Numbered from the stretch's first letter, positions 22,175 to 34,539 are shown. The stretch is 64,000 nucleotides of DNA from Plenodomus lindquistii (GCA_025504975.1 JANUWI010000021.1:248001-312000), one strand, 5' to 3'. Numbers and translations are program-made. Notes: a model not told the origin generated them from the sequence alone.

Positions 22175-23901
22175 ATGGCGCTTACCGACATGATCGAGTT
22201 TATCACGTTTAAACATGTGCTATTGACCCTGATTGGCGCGGTTCGTCGCTTCTACTCCTGCATAAGTTGCTTATGATTATTCAAGCTAACTGAACAAAGG
22301 GTCTATTGCACCTAGTCACAAAATGTGTATATCGTTTGTACCTTCACCCACTTGCCAAGTACCCAGGGCCGAAGATAGCTGCTCTTACAGACGTACGTAT
22401 ATGTATCTATTGCTAACAATACGCTTATACTTACTGCTCTTTCCAAGTTATACTTTTACTGGTCCCTATCTACTGGCGACCATGTCTTTAGAATGCAGGC
22501 CAATCACCGCAAGTACGGTAAGAAACCACTGCAAACATGGGTTGCATCTCCGTCTGCTTTTGCAATTGGCTCACATCTTGATCAGGCGATGTCTTCCGCT
22601 TAAAGCCCAACGCACTCTCCTTCAACTCGGTGCAAGCACACATCGACGTTCACAACCACCCTAAATCAGGATCTAATAAATTTTTGAAGACTGAGTTCTA
22701 CGAGAATGGCGATGTCCCACGCCTGAGCAGCGAGAGAGATCCGATCAAGCACGGAGAAATGCGGAGAAGCATGGCACATGCCTTTAGCATGAAGGCCCTT
22801 CGTGGCCAGGAAGACGTCGTCCACCATTTTCTCGATATGCTGATCAAGCAGATTGTGAGACTTGGTGAGAATGGAACTAAAACCCTTGATGCTGCCATGT
22901 TGCACAATTGGGTTACTTTTGACATTCTAGGTAAGTTCGGCGGCTCACTACCTTATGTGTTCGTTTCTGATACATGTTTTGCAGGGGACTTGGCATTCGG
23001 GGAGACGTTCGGTTCCGTGGAAAGCGGCAAGACGAATTGGTGGGTGTCTTTGCTTCTTGACTCGGTCTATCTCGGGTTCCTCACGAGTTTGCGAAGAGAT
23101 CAACCGTGGGTGACCATCTTCCTCCCATTCTTCCTACCCAAAGGTATTGCCGAGAAGAAGAAGAAGCACTTTGCCATGACTCGCGCCAAGGCCCGCAGAC
23201 GTATAGAGCTGGGAGATATGGGCCGAGATGACTTCTTCTCACACATCATACGCAGAGGCACCATGTCGGAGGCAACGATATTGGCCAATGCCCATTCCTT
23301 AATCGTGGCCGGTTCCGAGACTACAGCTACCGCTCTGACAGCCACGACCTATTTCCTGCTCTCGAAGCCCGAGACTTACAAGCGTCTGGAAGCTGAGATA
23401 CTTGGCGCATTCAAATCCGCTGAAGATATCAATTCAACGGCGACATCCCAATTGACCTACCTCAACGCGGTGTTGAACGAGGGATTGCGCGTTTTCCCGC
23501 CTACAGCACCGGGTCTCCCTCGGTACTCCCCAGGAGCCTATGTCAATGGAAAGTACATACCGGAAGGCGTTGAGGTGCAGGTCGATGCCTATGCGCTTCA
23601 GCATGATCCCCGTTACTGGAAGGACCCGGAGTCTTTCATCCCCGAGCGCTTTATTGGGGAGGGCCTTGGCGATAATATGAGAGCTTTTGTGCCCTTTTCT
23701 GTCGGCCCGAGGGCTTGCATTGGTAGCAATCTGGCCTTGATTGAGTTGAGGGTGGTGCTGGCAAAGCTCATGTGGCACTTCCACTGGGAGCTGATCTCCA
23801 AAGATCTTGGAGATTGGAACCACAAATGCAAGAACTACATGTTATGGACCAAACCGCCGCTCATGGTCAAGTTCCACCCTCGCCAACCTGTGGAAGTCTG
23901 A
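22175..23901 (+). CDS. Cytochrome P450 (c), isotrichodermin C-15 hydroxylase-like
   Basis: ER-anchored monooxygenase of 496 residues. Exons are 22175-22240, 22300-22392, 22448-22517, 22586-22930 and 22985-23901. The first donor (GTTCGT) is non-consensus but has a good branch site (GCTAAC), and the join keeps the anchor in frame with YLHPLAKYPGPK. AGSETTATALTA is the I-helix, NEGLRVFP the K-helix ExxR, FIPERF the PERF segment and FSVGPRACIGSN the haem loop. It belongs to the same broad group as P450 b, but the intron pattern differs, so it is not a recent duplicate. It is the first gene after the retrotransposon. Role in diterpenoid oxidation is inferred from position. Confidence 0.9.
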
Positions 23902-24938
23902 ACCCAAGAGATCCATCGGTGTGGGAGGCACATATTCACTGTGCCAAGATTGTGTGTTTGATGAAGTATCAGGGCTATTGAATGGGAAGACAAGGAGGGG
24001 GTTCTATAATCCAGCAACATGGCATTGTAGTAGATATTGCAACGTAGGAAGAAGAGACAGAGTATCGGATTGATAGCTCAAAAAAGCTCTTGTATCTTTC
24101 GACCTGTTCCTTCCAATCGTCACGGTCCGAACCCTTGGTGTTTCCAAAGAGTAAGACATTTTCGAAGGTTACGAGATTGGGTGTGCGGTTTGCGGCCGCT
24201 CATGGCCAATGACAACTCTAAACAACGCTTGTTGGAACACACAAATAGAAATACATAATTCGCAGGTGGTGCCACCTGAACAGGAACCCTCCTAAAAGCT
24301 GGGTACAGTGCCGTCCCAAGAGATCAGTGTAATTTTCTCTCACCTCACCCATTACAGCAGCTCCTATAGCACTATGTATCCTCACCAGGCAAGAATCTCA
24401 CCTTGTCAAGTCAAAACGAAATGGTTTGGACAGCAGCATCTCGCTTACTCCAACAGCCAAGTCGATAAAGCTCCCACCATGTACGAGAGAAAATTAATAT
24501 AATTGATCAAGTTTTCGCTCTCTGTGTGGCGCTTTGACCTCCCGACCGCTGCGTGTGCGCTGGCTGTGCTTTGTTACGACCATAAAGTCATCCCGTTTGT
24601 CCCCCAACCTGACACCCACCTCAATCACTTACTCGACCTCCTCGTCCACATTCACCTCTATTTATACCTCCTTTGAGCCGAGAAGAGCTTCTCCAGCCGC
24701 TAGAGCCTTCAGCCACAGCCATGAATCGTCGGTTCGGGCTTGGTACCGCCTTTGCTTTCTTCCTTCACCGCACTTAGGCGATCTGCTCCTCGAGGCCAGT
24801 AATACCCGCATTCTGAACGGCTACCTTCATCCCTTCGCAATCTTAATGTACTTCTGCCTCGTCGGGTAACTGCGGTGTTTGGCCAAATTCCTCACCTGGC
24901 GGCCCGCTTTCGGAGTATCATCCGATTGCAAGAAGGGC
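23902..24938. other. Intergenic, no gene seen
   Basis: About 1 kb between P450 c and the transposase relic. Short open stretches show no family resemblance or sensible splice structure. Confidence 0.45.
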
Positions 24939-25795
24939 TTATCGTTTTTTACCGTTCTGCCACCTTTCCTTGTCCAGTTGCATTCCAGGATTCTTCAGAG
25001 CCTCGTGACGATTTATAGGCCAATTTTCAGTAAATCTGTAGCCGGATAGGATAATATGCTTCTTGATGCCCGCCTCTCTAGTTTTCGCGTATGCCTTAGT
25101 AAGTTTGACTTTGCCAACCGGCGCAGAATTGATCAAACTAGCAAGCGTTTGGAATTCTTTCCGATATGTACCTTTGATGACATTCAAAATCCCATCATCG
25201 AACGGTTGTAACCCGCGGGAACGATGTGCTGGTAGGTAACAGCAGTAGACGTTATTCAGAAAGCACGTAGCCATCCACTCATCTTGAACGCTCGTCAGCG
25301 ATCTTAAAGCGGGAGACTTTGCCGGTATCACCCCAAAAGATCGTCCTGTGCATGACTTCCGTGACCGTCAAGGATAATAGTCTCGCAGCCGATGCATCAC
25401 AAGACTCTGTTTTGTGTAAAAAGCAGTCGACAGCTATATAGTTGTCAGTCCAGCTGTTCGGTGATGTAATGTAGTGCCAGTCTGCTATCAATTAATATTC
25501 GTCAAACCACTGCCCCTCTCCTTCAGAAAACAATTCCCAGTTGTAACATGCGACCAGTTGCGGTAACACCCTGATCAAACAACGTCCAAGTGCGCGACAG
25601 GACACCTTTTAACATCGTCTTCTTCTTCGGGTCAGAGCTCCCGATTACGAGGCTGTCCAAGCCCTGTGGACAACCATTAGTTATGGCCTATGGAAAGATC
25701 GTAAAGTTCTTAGAGCAGACGTACCGAAACCCGCCACTATACCGCGCTCGTCCCCATTAAACATGTTCTCAGGCTTGATTTAGCCGTGTTCTATC
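24939..25795 (-). pseudogene. Relic of a pogo/Fot-like DNA transposase
   Basis: Minus-strand blocks read in order like the DDE region of fungal pogo/Fot1 transposases: IKPENMFNGDERGI (about 25740-25790, with the first catalytic Asp), GLDSLVIGSSDPKKK (about 25630-25680), HYITSPNSWTDN (about 25440-25480), a degraded RLL-L-GHGSH region, then LPAHRSRGLQPFDDG with a C-terminal tail ending at 24939. In-frame stops at about 25535 and 25500 and at least one frameshift show decay. A GTACGT...CACAG segment between the first two blocks looks like a retained intron. The N-terminal DNA-binding part is missing and terminal inverted repeats were not found. It lies between P450 c and P450 d and disrupts no cluster gene. 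Confidence 0.8.
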
Positions 25796-26168
25796 TCTCA
25801 ATTAGGTCAAAACTTGGCTTTACTAGACGAAGTCGCATAGGGTACAATAGGTAAAATGCAAAAGACTTCAAAGGGCTATAGAATCAGGTTACGAAGCTGG
25901 AACAGGGAAAACATATACAGGTCATGCTTTGCAAGTATCCTCATTCCTGACCGAAGACGGTGTAATTGAAACTTTGCAATTTGTATGGGCGGAGCGAGAT
26001 TTTGGTTATCCATTAAGTGGGGATATCCATCACGTGGTCCTGGCTTGTAATAACATTGATCTACAATTCATTTGAGCTTTAGCTTACAGGTGATACAAGC
26101 AAATGAAGTAGCATCCAGAATGATTCATTTTAGATACAGAACTCGACTTCTCCAACAAAACAGTACCG
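25796..26168. other. Intergenic, no gene seen
   Basis: About 370 bp between the transposase relic and the P450 d stop codon. Nothing recognised. Confidence 0.45.
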
Positions 26169-27980
26169 TCATATTGAGTCCAGGTCAATCTCAACGTGTT
26201 TCGCATTGCGTACCATCAAGGTGGTGGTTGGGTTAACAAAACAGCTGAATCCGCTCAGCATAGTCTTCGACTGCGGTGCTGGCGATAGTTTCCAATCATA
26301 CTTCATTACTAGATGGCACACAGCAACCTTGAGTTCATGCGCGGCGAAGAAGCGGCCAGGGCAGGCATGTTCACCATGGCCAAAGGCTAGGTAATCAGGC
26401 CCACTAGCTACCAGCTGAGCAAATTCACCTTTGACTGGATCGGACCGCAGGTTGAAGAATCGGTAGGGGTCCCACTTGTCGGGGTCATTGTAGATGTTGG
26501 GATCCCTCATTCGTGAGGTTTCGACCACAGTGCGCATACCTGGCTTGAGCTTGAGTCCATTGGAAAGCACCACATTCCCCTCGACGCGGCGACGCATTGT
26601 AGCTATTTTTAGTATTAATATCAGCACAAGGGCCAGTTTTTATAGGATCTTTGACTTACCGAGAAGGAGGGGCGTCACCCTTTGCGTCTCCTTGATGACG
26701 CTATCGAGAAGTCTCATGTTGTAAAGGGAAACCTTCTTCCAACCCTGGCCCTGAAGAGAGTCGGCAATCTCGCGACGAAGCGGTTCCACGATTTCGGGAT
26801 GAGTAGCTATCTCGAGTATTACCTTGGCTAGTAAATCAGATGTGCTGTGAATAGCTGCAAAGGACAATGTAAGCTGGTAAACCGCGGGATCATACTCTGC
26901 TCCTCTGATCGAAGCTTCTTCCTCTGCCCAGTTGATAGCGTCGTCCCACTCCGGCACTGGCCTTCCGGCTTGGAGTGCGGCCTTTTTCTCGGCTTCTCGC
27001 TTGTTTATGACAGCCATAACGACGCTTCTACATTCGTCAATGAGGCTGCGGGCTTTGTTGCATTCGGGAAAGAATCGGTAGATAAACTTCCTCAGAAACT
27101 TAGGGTACATCCGAAGCTTGGTAGCGGCGATGATAACCGTCATGGCGTAATCCTGGGTGACTTTGAGCCAATGCTCGTCTCGACATAGTTCTTCACCAAC
27201 AAACACTCGCGAAGTAACCCTAGTAACGACGTCAAAAGCCATCGGCCTTAGCTTGATTTCTTTCCATTCTAACCAGTATGAGCAATGCCAAATCAGTTCG
27301 GAGCTTCCCGAGACCTACCAGGAGAGTATCCCAAGTTGGCTGCTACGGCTCTTGCGGCTTCTTCCGACATAGGCTGAGACGTCTTGACTAGATAGAGGAT
27401 TTATCCTTAGCTTCAACTCCGAAAATTAGCAACGGAAGGATAATCTCACCTAACGACCTGGTCAACTGCTTCTTGATTACTGCCTGAAGGATCGCATCGC
27501 TGTGGCTACCAATCTTTGCGATATCGAATCCAGGGAGGTCTCCATTCAGGTCATTGTATGTTGCCGTCGCTAGACTTAATTTTGGGTTGTTGCGGATCTC
27601 ATCGGCCAGCTCAGGCGGCAAGACGATGACTTCTCCCAGATCGCTATTCACCCGGTAAGGCTGCGCAGGGTAAAGCGACCGGGCCTTGTCCAAGATGTCT
27701 TTGCTAGAGGCAAGGAATGCTCTCTTTAGTGAAATTAGTGAGCAGGCCTTTTTCTAATACAATTGGGCAATAAATAAGAACTAACCTTCGTTCTACCAAA
27801 CGAAAAATACGAATTGGCTGGACCCACAAGCGGTGGCTGCTTCGAGGGCGAGTCTGAGAGAACGACGTATGTCAAGAGGGCAACGAGCAAGGCTGTTACA
27901 GTATAGGCCAAGAGACGAGTATTGAATTCGATTACCAAGTGCTCCAAGCTTGGAAGAGGGAGGGCTACTGTTAGGGACAT
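26169..27980 (-). CDS. Cytochrome P450 (d), ent-kaurene oxidase-like
   Basis: Monooxygenase of 526 residues with an N-terminal membrane helix (about residues 25-45). Exons on the minus strand are 27980-27786, 27723-27450, 27387-27319, 27268-26660 and 26602-26169; all phases close. Landmarks: LTRSL followed by the short 69-nt exon, the EWKEIKLRP-type segment before the C-helix region, the ExxR KETQR, and the haem loop FGHGEHACPGRFFA. It shares haem-loop form and the 609-nt exon with P450 a at the left edge. It is divergent from the diterpene synthase across a 699-bp region, so the two are probably co-regulated. By analogy with gibberellin-type P450s it may carry out the first oxidation of the diterpene, but that is inference. 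Confidence 0.93.
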
Positions 27981-28138
27981 GACAGCTTCGTGTGTCGAAT
28001 CAGCCTCATTGATGGATTCAGCTGAAAACTAACACAGCAAAGTATCCAGCTTCTAATAGACGTTTTGTGAGCTGATAAGATGATAGCTTGTTTACAGGTT
28101 GTGGAGTGACGCTGATAAATGCCGATCGTCTACGTTGA

Positions 28139-28170
28139 TTCGGGCAATTAAAGTGTTGTTCGGGCAATTA
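28139..28170 (+). promoter_or_regulatory. Tandem 12-bp promoter element in the P450 d / diterpene synthase divergent promoter
   Basis: TTCGGGCAATTA occurs twice, at 28139-28150 and 28159-28170, identical and exactly 20 bp apart (about two helical turns). The whole 27981-28679 gap must hold both promoters; no gene is seen in it. Related elements lie upstream of the MFS, P450 c, membrane acyltransferase and AT2 genes, which suggests a binding site for the cluster's Zn2Cys6 regulator. Confidence 0.55.
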
Positions 28171-28679
28171 GTCCCTGCCAATCCTATACTTTCGGCACAT
28201 TCGAGCTTAGACAAAGATGGTAGGGTTTCACGCGCCGGCGAAAAAAGCTCGGCCCGACTAAGAAACCATCATTGTGATGAGCTAGAGCCCTCTACCAATT
28301 CCTCGCCGTTGAACTCGATTTCTTCCCCTATGGCCTAATTGCCGCTCATCTTTTTGCACCTGAATACATGTAGCAGCCTACATAGATACTAGTTCGCTGG
28401 CTATTAATAACAATCCTATCCAACTAAGGTACTAGCTCCTTGAGCTTAGCTACTTGTTAAACCCACTTATAGGCATTTATAGATTTTCCCTGCATAAGCT
28501 TGGGTAGTTAATGTTAATGAAATCCTCGCTATTACGTGACATGCAAGATTCTAACCGAATTTATTCAGCGATAAGGTTAGACATTAAAACCCTTAGCTAC
28601 GGCAGTCCTGCACCATTGCCACCTATCAACATCGCTTAGTCCTAAACTTCATCTTTGCCAAAATACTTCACGTCAAATT

Positions 28680-31600
28680 ATGGCTAGAACAACAACTTCC
28701 TCACATCTACACGGTGACCAAGCGGCTGAAGGTCGATCCTTGATCCAACGCATCTTCAAGAGCTACGATACTCAATATGGACAAAGCTCTGCTAGTATCC
28801 AAGTTTATGACACTGCCTGGGTAGCCATGGTGACAAAGACAGTAGACGGGAAGAAGGAGTGGGCATTCCCAGAGTCCTTCTACTACCTTCTAAGAGCCCA
28901 ATTACCAGATGGGAGCTGGTCCTCCCATCCAACGTCTCAGACAGTCGGGATCTTGGATACATCAGCTGCACTGTTGGCTCTTCTCCGCCATTCTGCAGAC
29001 CCACTACAGATCAACGATGTATCTTCAGGAGCAGTTCGAAGACGAGCGGATAACGCAATCAAATCTCTGCGCTCTCAGCTGGAGCAATGGACCGACGTAT
29101 TTGATACAAACCATATCGGCGTCGAACTGATTATGCCGGCAATCCTCGAGTACCTCGAAGCAGAAGGCCTGTTCTTCGAGTTCCAGAGCAAGAAAATGCT
29201 TCTACAAATGCATGCAGCAAAGTTGGCTCGGTTCAAACTCGAATCGATCTACGGACCTACCCCCTCTACAGCCCTGCATTCTCTAGAAGCCTTCATCGGG
29301 AAGATTGATTTTGACAAGGTTACTCATCACATCTTCGGGGGTTCTATGCTTGCTTCTCCATCTTCAACTGCTGCCTATCTTACGCATGCGTCGTCCTGGG
29401 ACGAAAGAGCAGAGGGATATATTCGGCACATTATTAAGGAGGGTATGGGACATGGCGACGGAAGTGTTGCTGGAACCTATCCTATCACGTACTTTGAGTA
29501 TAGTTGGGTATGTTCTCTTTTACCAAGTCTGAGTTTCGGTGTAGCTGACACTTGAGATGAACTAGACCATTTCCACGTTGTTGAGAAGCGGCTTCACAGT
29601 TGCCGACTTGAAATGCCCAGCGTTACATGGTATGGCACAGGTGCTCCTCAATGGGTTCAAGGAAGATCGCGGGATCATCGGGTTCGGTATGTTTCTTGTC
29701 CCCATATATTGTCTCCAGCCATATTGTTCTGGCCATTGCTAACCAGCGCAGCACCGCGCGCTGTGGATGTAGATGATACGGCCAAGGGGCTTCTTGCACT
29801 AAGACTACTAGGAAAAGATGAAGGAGTGAGTCCCAAAGCAATGATCAAAGTATTTGAAAGAGCCGACCATTTCACAACTTTTGGCTCTGAGAGAGACCCC
29901 AGCTTCACATCTCATTGCCACGTGCTGCTCGCGCTACTTGCCCAGGAGAATGTAGCGGACTACACGCCTCAGATTGAGAAGGCAGTAAGGTTCATGTGCA
30001 AGGCATGGTGGCAAAGCGATTACAGAATCAAGGACAAATGGGTAAGTCTCTTCTCATTTCTCGTTATATCGGTGCTGACAATGCGCCAGCATTTAAGCCA
30101 TTTGTACCCAACAATGCTGTTAGTTGAGGCCTTTACCGACGTACTTGCCCTATTAGACCGAGGGGAGCTATCAATCCTGCACGAGGACCTGAGAGGGCAG
30201 ATTTCCATCTCTCTATTCCAGGCCTGTCAGAGGACCTTACTAGAGCAACGTCAGGACGGCTCTTGGGGCAATATGCCAGAGCAAACGGCATATGCGGTCT
30301 TGACCTTGGCTGAAGCCCGCCGTGTCTGCTTCTTCTCGAGCATCCTTCCCGCCTTGCAAACTTCCATCGACCGTGCGATTACTTTCTTGACGAACTCGCC
30401 TGATCGCTGGGCGGTGGACCACAACTGGACCTCCAAGACAGCCTACAATGTCGCTTTTGTAGCAGAGGCGTATATACTTGCAGCTACAAAGGTGTCTTTG
30501 ACGGTCGGCGAAGTTGCGTCCATTGGTACTAGCCTAGGGCTTGGGCTGTCTACTGGCGAACTAGACGCATACCAGAAACTGGTTACCAAAACACCGTTGT
30601 TTGCTGCGCTTCCAGATTGGGAGGTCCGGGCTTCACTCATTGAGTCAGCTCTCTTCGTACCTTTGCTAAAAGCACGACGGCTTGACGTATTCCCAAGAGA
30701 CAAGGTACCAATGACAAAGGACACGTATTTCACCATCATTCCATTCACTTGGGTGGGCTGCAATAACCGTTCGCGCACGTTCGCATCGGCCTCGTACTTG
30801 TACGAAATGATGCACATCTCCCTGTTGGGCTTCCAAACCGATGAGTTTGTCGAAGTTGTTCTTGCTCCAGCCTTTGGGGACGACATAGCCGGCTTGCACA
30901 GCCTTATCGATCGGGTCATTGATGATGTCGCGGAGACCATCCATCATGAGAACGGCGTCGCGAAGATAAACGGTCAAGGTGGTGAGAATGGAACTACTGC
31001 AACCAATGAGGTGACGACAGACAAAGGAAATATCGTCTCTTTGCTAACTCGCTTTGTGGAACATGTTCTTCACCACCCTTCTGTGCTACAAGCGAGTTGC
31101 TGGGACCGTGAGAACTTGTGCAGCGAGTTGAAAGCCTTTCTCCACGCGCACACCACCCAGGTGGGTGATAATAGGCGGTTCGCAGCCCAGCATTCGGGTA
31201 ATGCGGACGAGGATGACACGTACCATTCGCCAGGCCGGGCCTTCTTTCAGTGGCTTCACTCTACCGCGGCTGACCACGTTGCCTGCGCATACTCTCTCGC
31301 ATTCTCAACATGCCTAGTTTCAGCGTCGCTGGGCAAGAGCGACCAGGTATTTGGGACAGTGATGCAGAAGCACTTGGCTGCTGTTGTGTCTCGCCATGCA
31401 TCGGTATTGAACCGGCTGTACAACGACTACGGCTCCTTGGGCCGTGATACAGCCGAGCGGAATGTCAACTCGATGCATTTCCCAGAGTTCACTAGCTACA
31501 AAGAGGAAGCTGCCAAGAAGCAGGCCCTGGTTGCGCTGGCTGAGCTCGAGTCCAAAGGCTTGAAAGAGGCCCTCAGCCGATTGGAGCACGAGGTAGGCTG

Positions 31601-31742
31601 GACCGAACCCGACAACCTCCCCAGAGCGTTTGGCCAGCGCAAGGTGGATATTCTCAAATTCTTTTGTGATGTCGCTGGCTTTTACGATCAGCTCTACATG
31701 GTTCGTGACCTCTCGAGCGCAAAGTTGCGTGCTAGTGAGTAA
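28680..31742 (+). CDS. Bifunctional diterpene synthase (class II + class I, CPS/KS type)
   Basis: Core enzyme of the cluster. The class II domain protonates GGPP to a copalyl-type diphosphate; the class I domain removes the diphosphate and cyclises further. Exons are 28680-29507, 29566-29686, 29752-30041 and 30090-31742, giving 963 residues, normal for fungal CPS/KS proteins. The N-terminal YDTAWVAMV is typical. DVDD (322-325) is the class II DxDD acid, assembled directly after an intron. QDGSWG-type repeats follow. DEFVE (664-668) takes the place of the class I DDxxD, as DExxE does in known fungal CPS/KS enzymes, and NDYGSLGRDTAE (858-869) is the second metal-binding motif. Both active sites look intact. 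The skeleton formed (kaurane, pimarane, aphidicolane or other) cannot be read from sequence. Confidence 0.96.
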
Positions 31743-32557
31743 GGGGAAAGAGGAAGCAGTTGAAAACAAAGGACTAATTTATCGGTATTGCCTATAGCAC
31801 ATTAGCGTTACCAAAAAATATGTTTCCGCTCCAAGGGTTACCACGTGTGCGGTTGTGTTGCTTTTAGGTACAAACCTTGTCTCATTACAATTTCCGCCCC
31901 ACCTAAAAAGGTAAGCACCCAAAGTCGAGCATTTGCCACTTGTATTGGAGATATGAATGCTTTCTGTCGTCGAGTCCTCAAACCGATTATGGGGGGATTA
32001 AACAAGACTTGTCACAAGTATATATCTTTGAAATTGGGGTGTCATTTTGAAGTGGCTTGAAAGATTTGTTCGCCGACGTGAATAAGAAGCCATCATGAAT
32101 GTTATCCCTAACTTTTTCTACCGACTGTAATTCATCATCCAAACCTGCAGACAATGAAAGGGGCTCCTAATAGCTTATTGAGGCATCCTCTGGGTGTTTT
32201 GCAGCATCATCGGGACCAGGGAAACTACCCGATATAAATGGGCCGTGCAACTTCTATATTCGCCGAATTTCGTATATGCGGACAGTGGAAGGCTGAACAT
32301 AGTAGGTTTTGAGTTTTTAGAAATCAGTTAGAGGCAATAGCCCGACCAAGGTGAGCTCCTGTTAGATAGGGTCGTGAGCAATTAGTATATGAATGCTAAG
32401 TCAATGTCCCTGTTACATACAAAGAGCAACAACACCTCCGTTGCCACTCGGTTCTATTCAGATTTGGTCCTGGCTCTATCACTTCCTCAGAATACCGTCT
32501 GCCCCTCATTTGAGACATCCTCCGTACTTCACCTACGATCGCGGCTTTTGAGACGAC
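31743..32557. other. Intergenic region with the AT2 promoter
   Basis: No gene is seen. A TATCGGGTAGTTT element lies on the minus strand at 32224-32236, about 325 bp upstream of AT2. Confidence 0.45.
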
Positions 32558-34141
32558 ATGCCCAACTACACTGCAACACTGCCTATTCCTGACCAGGAAA
32601 TGCCACTGGCACTAACCACCATGTGGTTGGTCTTCAAGGTCAAGGATCCAGAAGCGGCTGCCAGTGCTTTGAAGGCAGGAATAAGAAAGACTGCTGCTCA
32701 GATGCCTTTTCTCTCTGGTTTCCTGTGGGAGGATGCCGATGATGGTTACAAGACCAAGATTCACTGGTCCGACGACGATCCACTTATTCCTTGTGATAAG
32801 CTCCAAGGCGATGATCTACCTGGCTACGATGAGCTTGATGCGATGGGAATGCCGCTCCACGAGTTCAAGCAGCACGACTTTTACGGCCCCCAGCTCATGT
32901 CTATTATGAGAGCATCTAAAAAGCCGGCCTTGTATGTGTCGTACACGGAAATCAGAGACGGTCTCATTGTTACATTCGCAGCCCATCATGGCCTTGTCGA
33001 TGGGGTCGGGCGTGAAAATATCCTCAAAGTCCTCGCACTGAACGTCCAGGGTCTCTCCACAACCGAATGTGGAATCAACCCTACGGAGCCTCTTGACAGT
33101 GAGTCATTGCTCGATGCGATTAGGGCAAAGGCATTGCCAGGCACAGAAGACAAAGACTCCAATTTTCCAGTGGCAGATGCAGCTCGTGTCGAAGTCAATG
33201 ACAGCGTACATGGGTTAAGCGCAACTATCAAGAGCGTTCTCTTGAGATGGTCTGTCCGGAAGCTTGAAGAACTACGCAGCGAGCTAGGCCAACACACGGA
33301 CCTCCCGTTTACGCTGAGTACCATGGTGACGGCTTTGTTATGGACATTGACTCTCACTGCACGTCTGCATACTACCCAAGCTAGCGGATCATCGACGCAC
33401 CGTCTCAAGGACGAGTATTCTGACCTGTACATGGCCTGTAACATGCGTGGTTTCCTCAAACAGGCTGGTTATCTGGACAAGACGAATCAGATACGTAATT
33501 TGATATCATTTCTGGAGCCATACCCGAGGATTGCGTACGATTCTGTTGTATCTACAGAGAAGATTTGCTTGAAACTATCAGGAAAGACCGTCGAGTGTCC
33601 CGCTATCATACCTGATGTCATCGATAACATCACCCGGGCACTTTCAAACATGAACGCAGATGCTGCAATCGCTCGCTGGGCCAAACGCTACCCTGAGTCT
33701 GGCTTTGACTACCGCAAGCTTCGCGACCTAAGCTTTCTTTTCAAGGGAACAAACTTTGATGTGGCGAATTGGAGTTCACTTCAACTGCTTCCCGACTTTG
33801 GTCCTGTTATGGGGCATCGTCCCGCTTATATTCGTCTTATGCCGGCAAGAATAGATGGCCTCGCGTTCATTCTTCCTAGACATCGGGATGCCAAATGCGG
33901 CCCTGAGCACATGGATCGTTTTGATGTCATGATGAGCTTGAAGGATGTCGACAGTAAGTAATCTTCTCCTTGTAATTGCCCTTTACTCCTTCTTGTCCCA
34001 TCCGTCAGCCTTGGACGCATTAATTTGTATGCATTTCGAAAGCTTTCCTCTGATCCATGAAGCTTGTCTACAACAGGTTACTAACTTATGGTAGTGGATG
34101 AGATCTTACAGTCCTCGCTAATCAAGGCAGTGGCTGCGTAA
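32558..34141 (+). CDS. Acyl-CoA-dependent acyltransferase AT2 (PF02458 type)
   Basis: Second soluble acyltransferase of the cluster. Exons are 32558-33953 (1396 nt) and 34095-34141 (47 nt), giving 480 residues, the same architecture as AT1 to the base. HHGLVDG (143-149) is the catalytic HHxxxDG, and DFGPVMG near residue 420 matches the DFGxG structural motif. The spliced tail is MDEILQSSLIKAVAA. The 141-bp intron is longer than the one in AT1. AT1 and AT2 diverge clearly in the middle of the protein, so they probably act on different hydroxyls or intermediates. It lies downstream of the diterpene synthase in the same direction and converges with the regulator gene. Donor and acceptor substrates are unknown. 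Confidence 0.91.
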
Positions 34142-34539
34142 GCAGTAATTTTAATTAGCGTTCCTGTGATATTGACCAGCATCTACGGAGAACATCTCTG
34201 CCTTATTCCGTAACATCTTATTGCATTAGTACATTTATGCAGCAAGAGATATTTGGGTTATGTAAAGCAGTCACTATTATGCATACTTATCTGCCTGCGC
34301 ACGCGACCCCCTCATGCCTCGGTGCTCGTGCGACAAAGCTGAGCGAGCAACACTATGCTTTAGCTACTTCTGCATTACAAATATCTTCGTTAGAATTAAG
34401 AGCATCGAGTTCTGCAAGGGCTCCTTCCATAGTCATCATGGTCTTGAGTCGTTGGGGGTGTAACATTGGTATGAAACCGCAATCGCGTATATTGGCTTAC
34501 AGCGTGCATCAAATTGAATGCCCGGACACGGCGCCGGTA
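34142..34539. other. Convergent intergenic region
   Basis: About 400 bp between the 3' ends of AT2 and the regulator. Nothing recognised. Confidence 0.45.
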
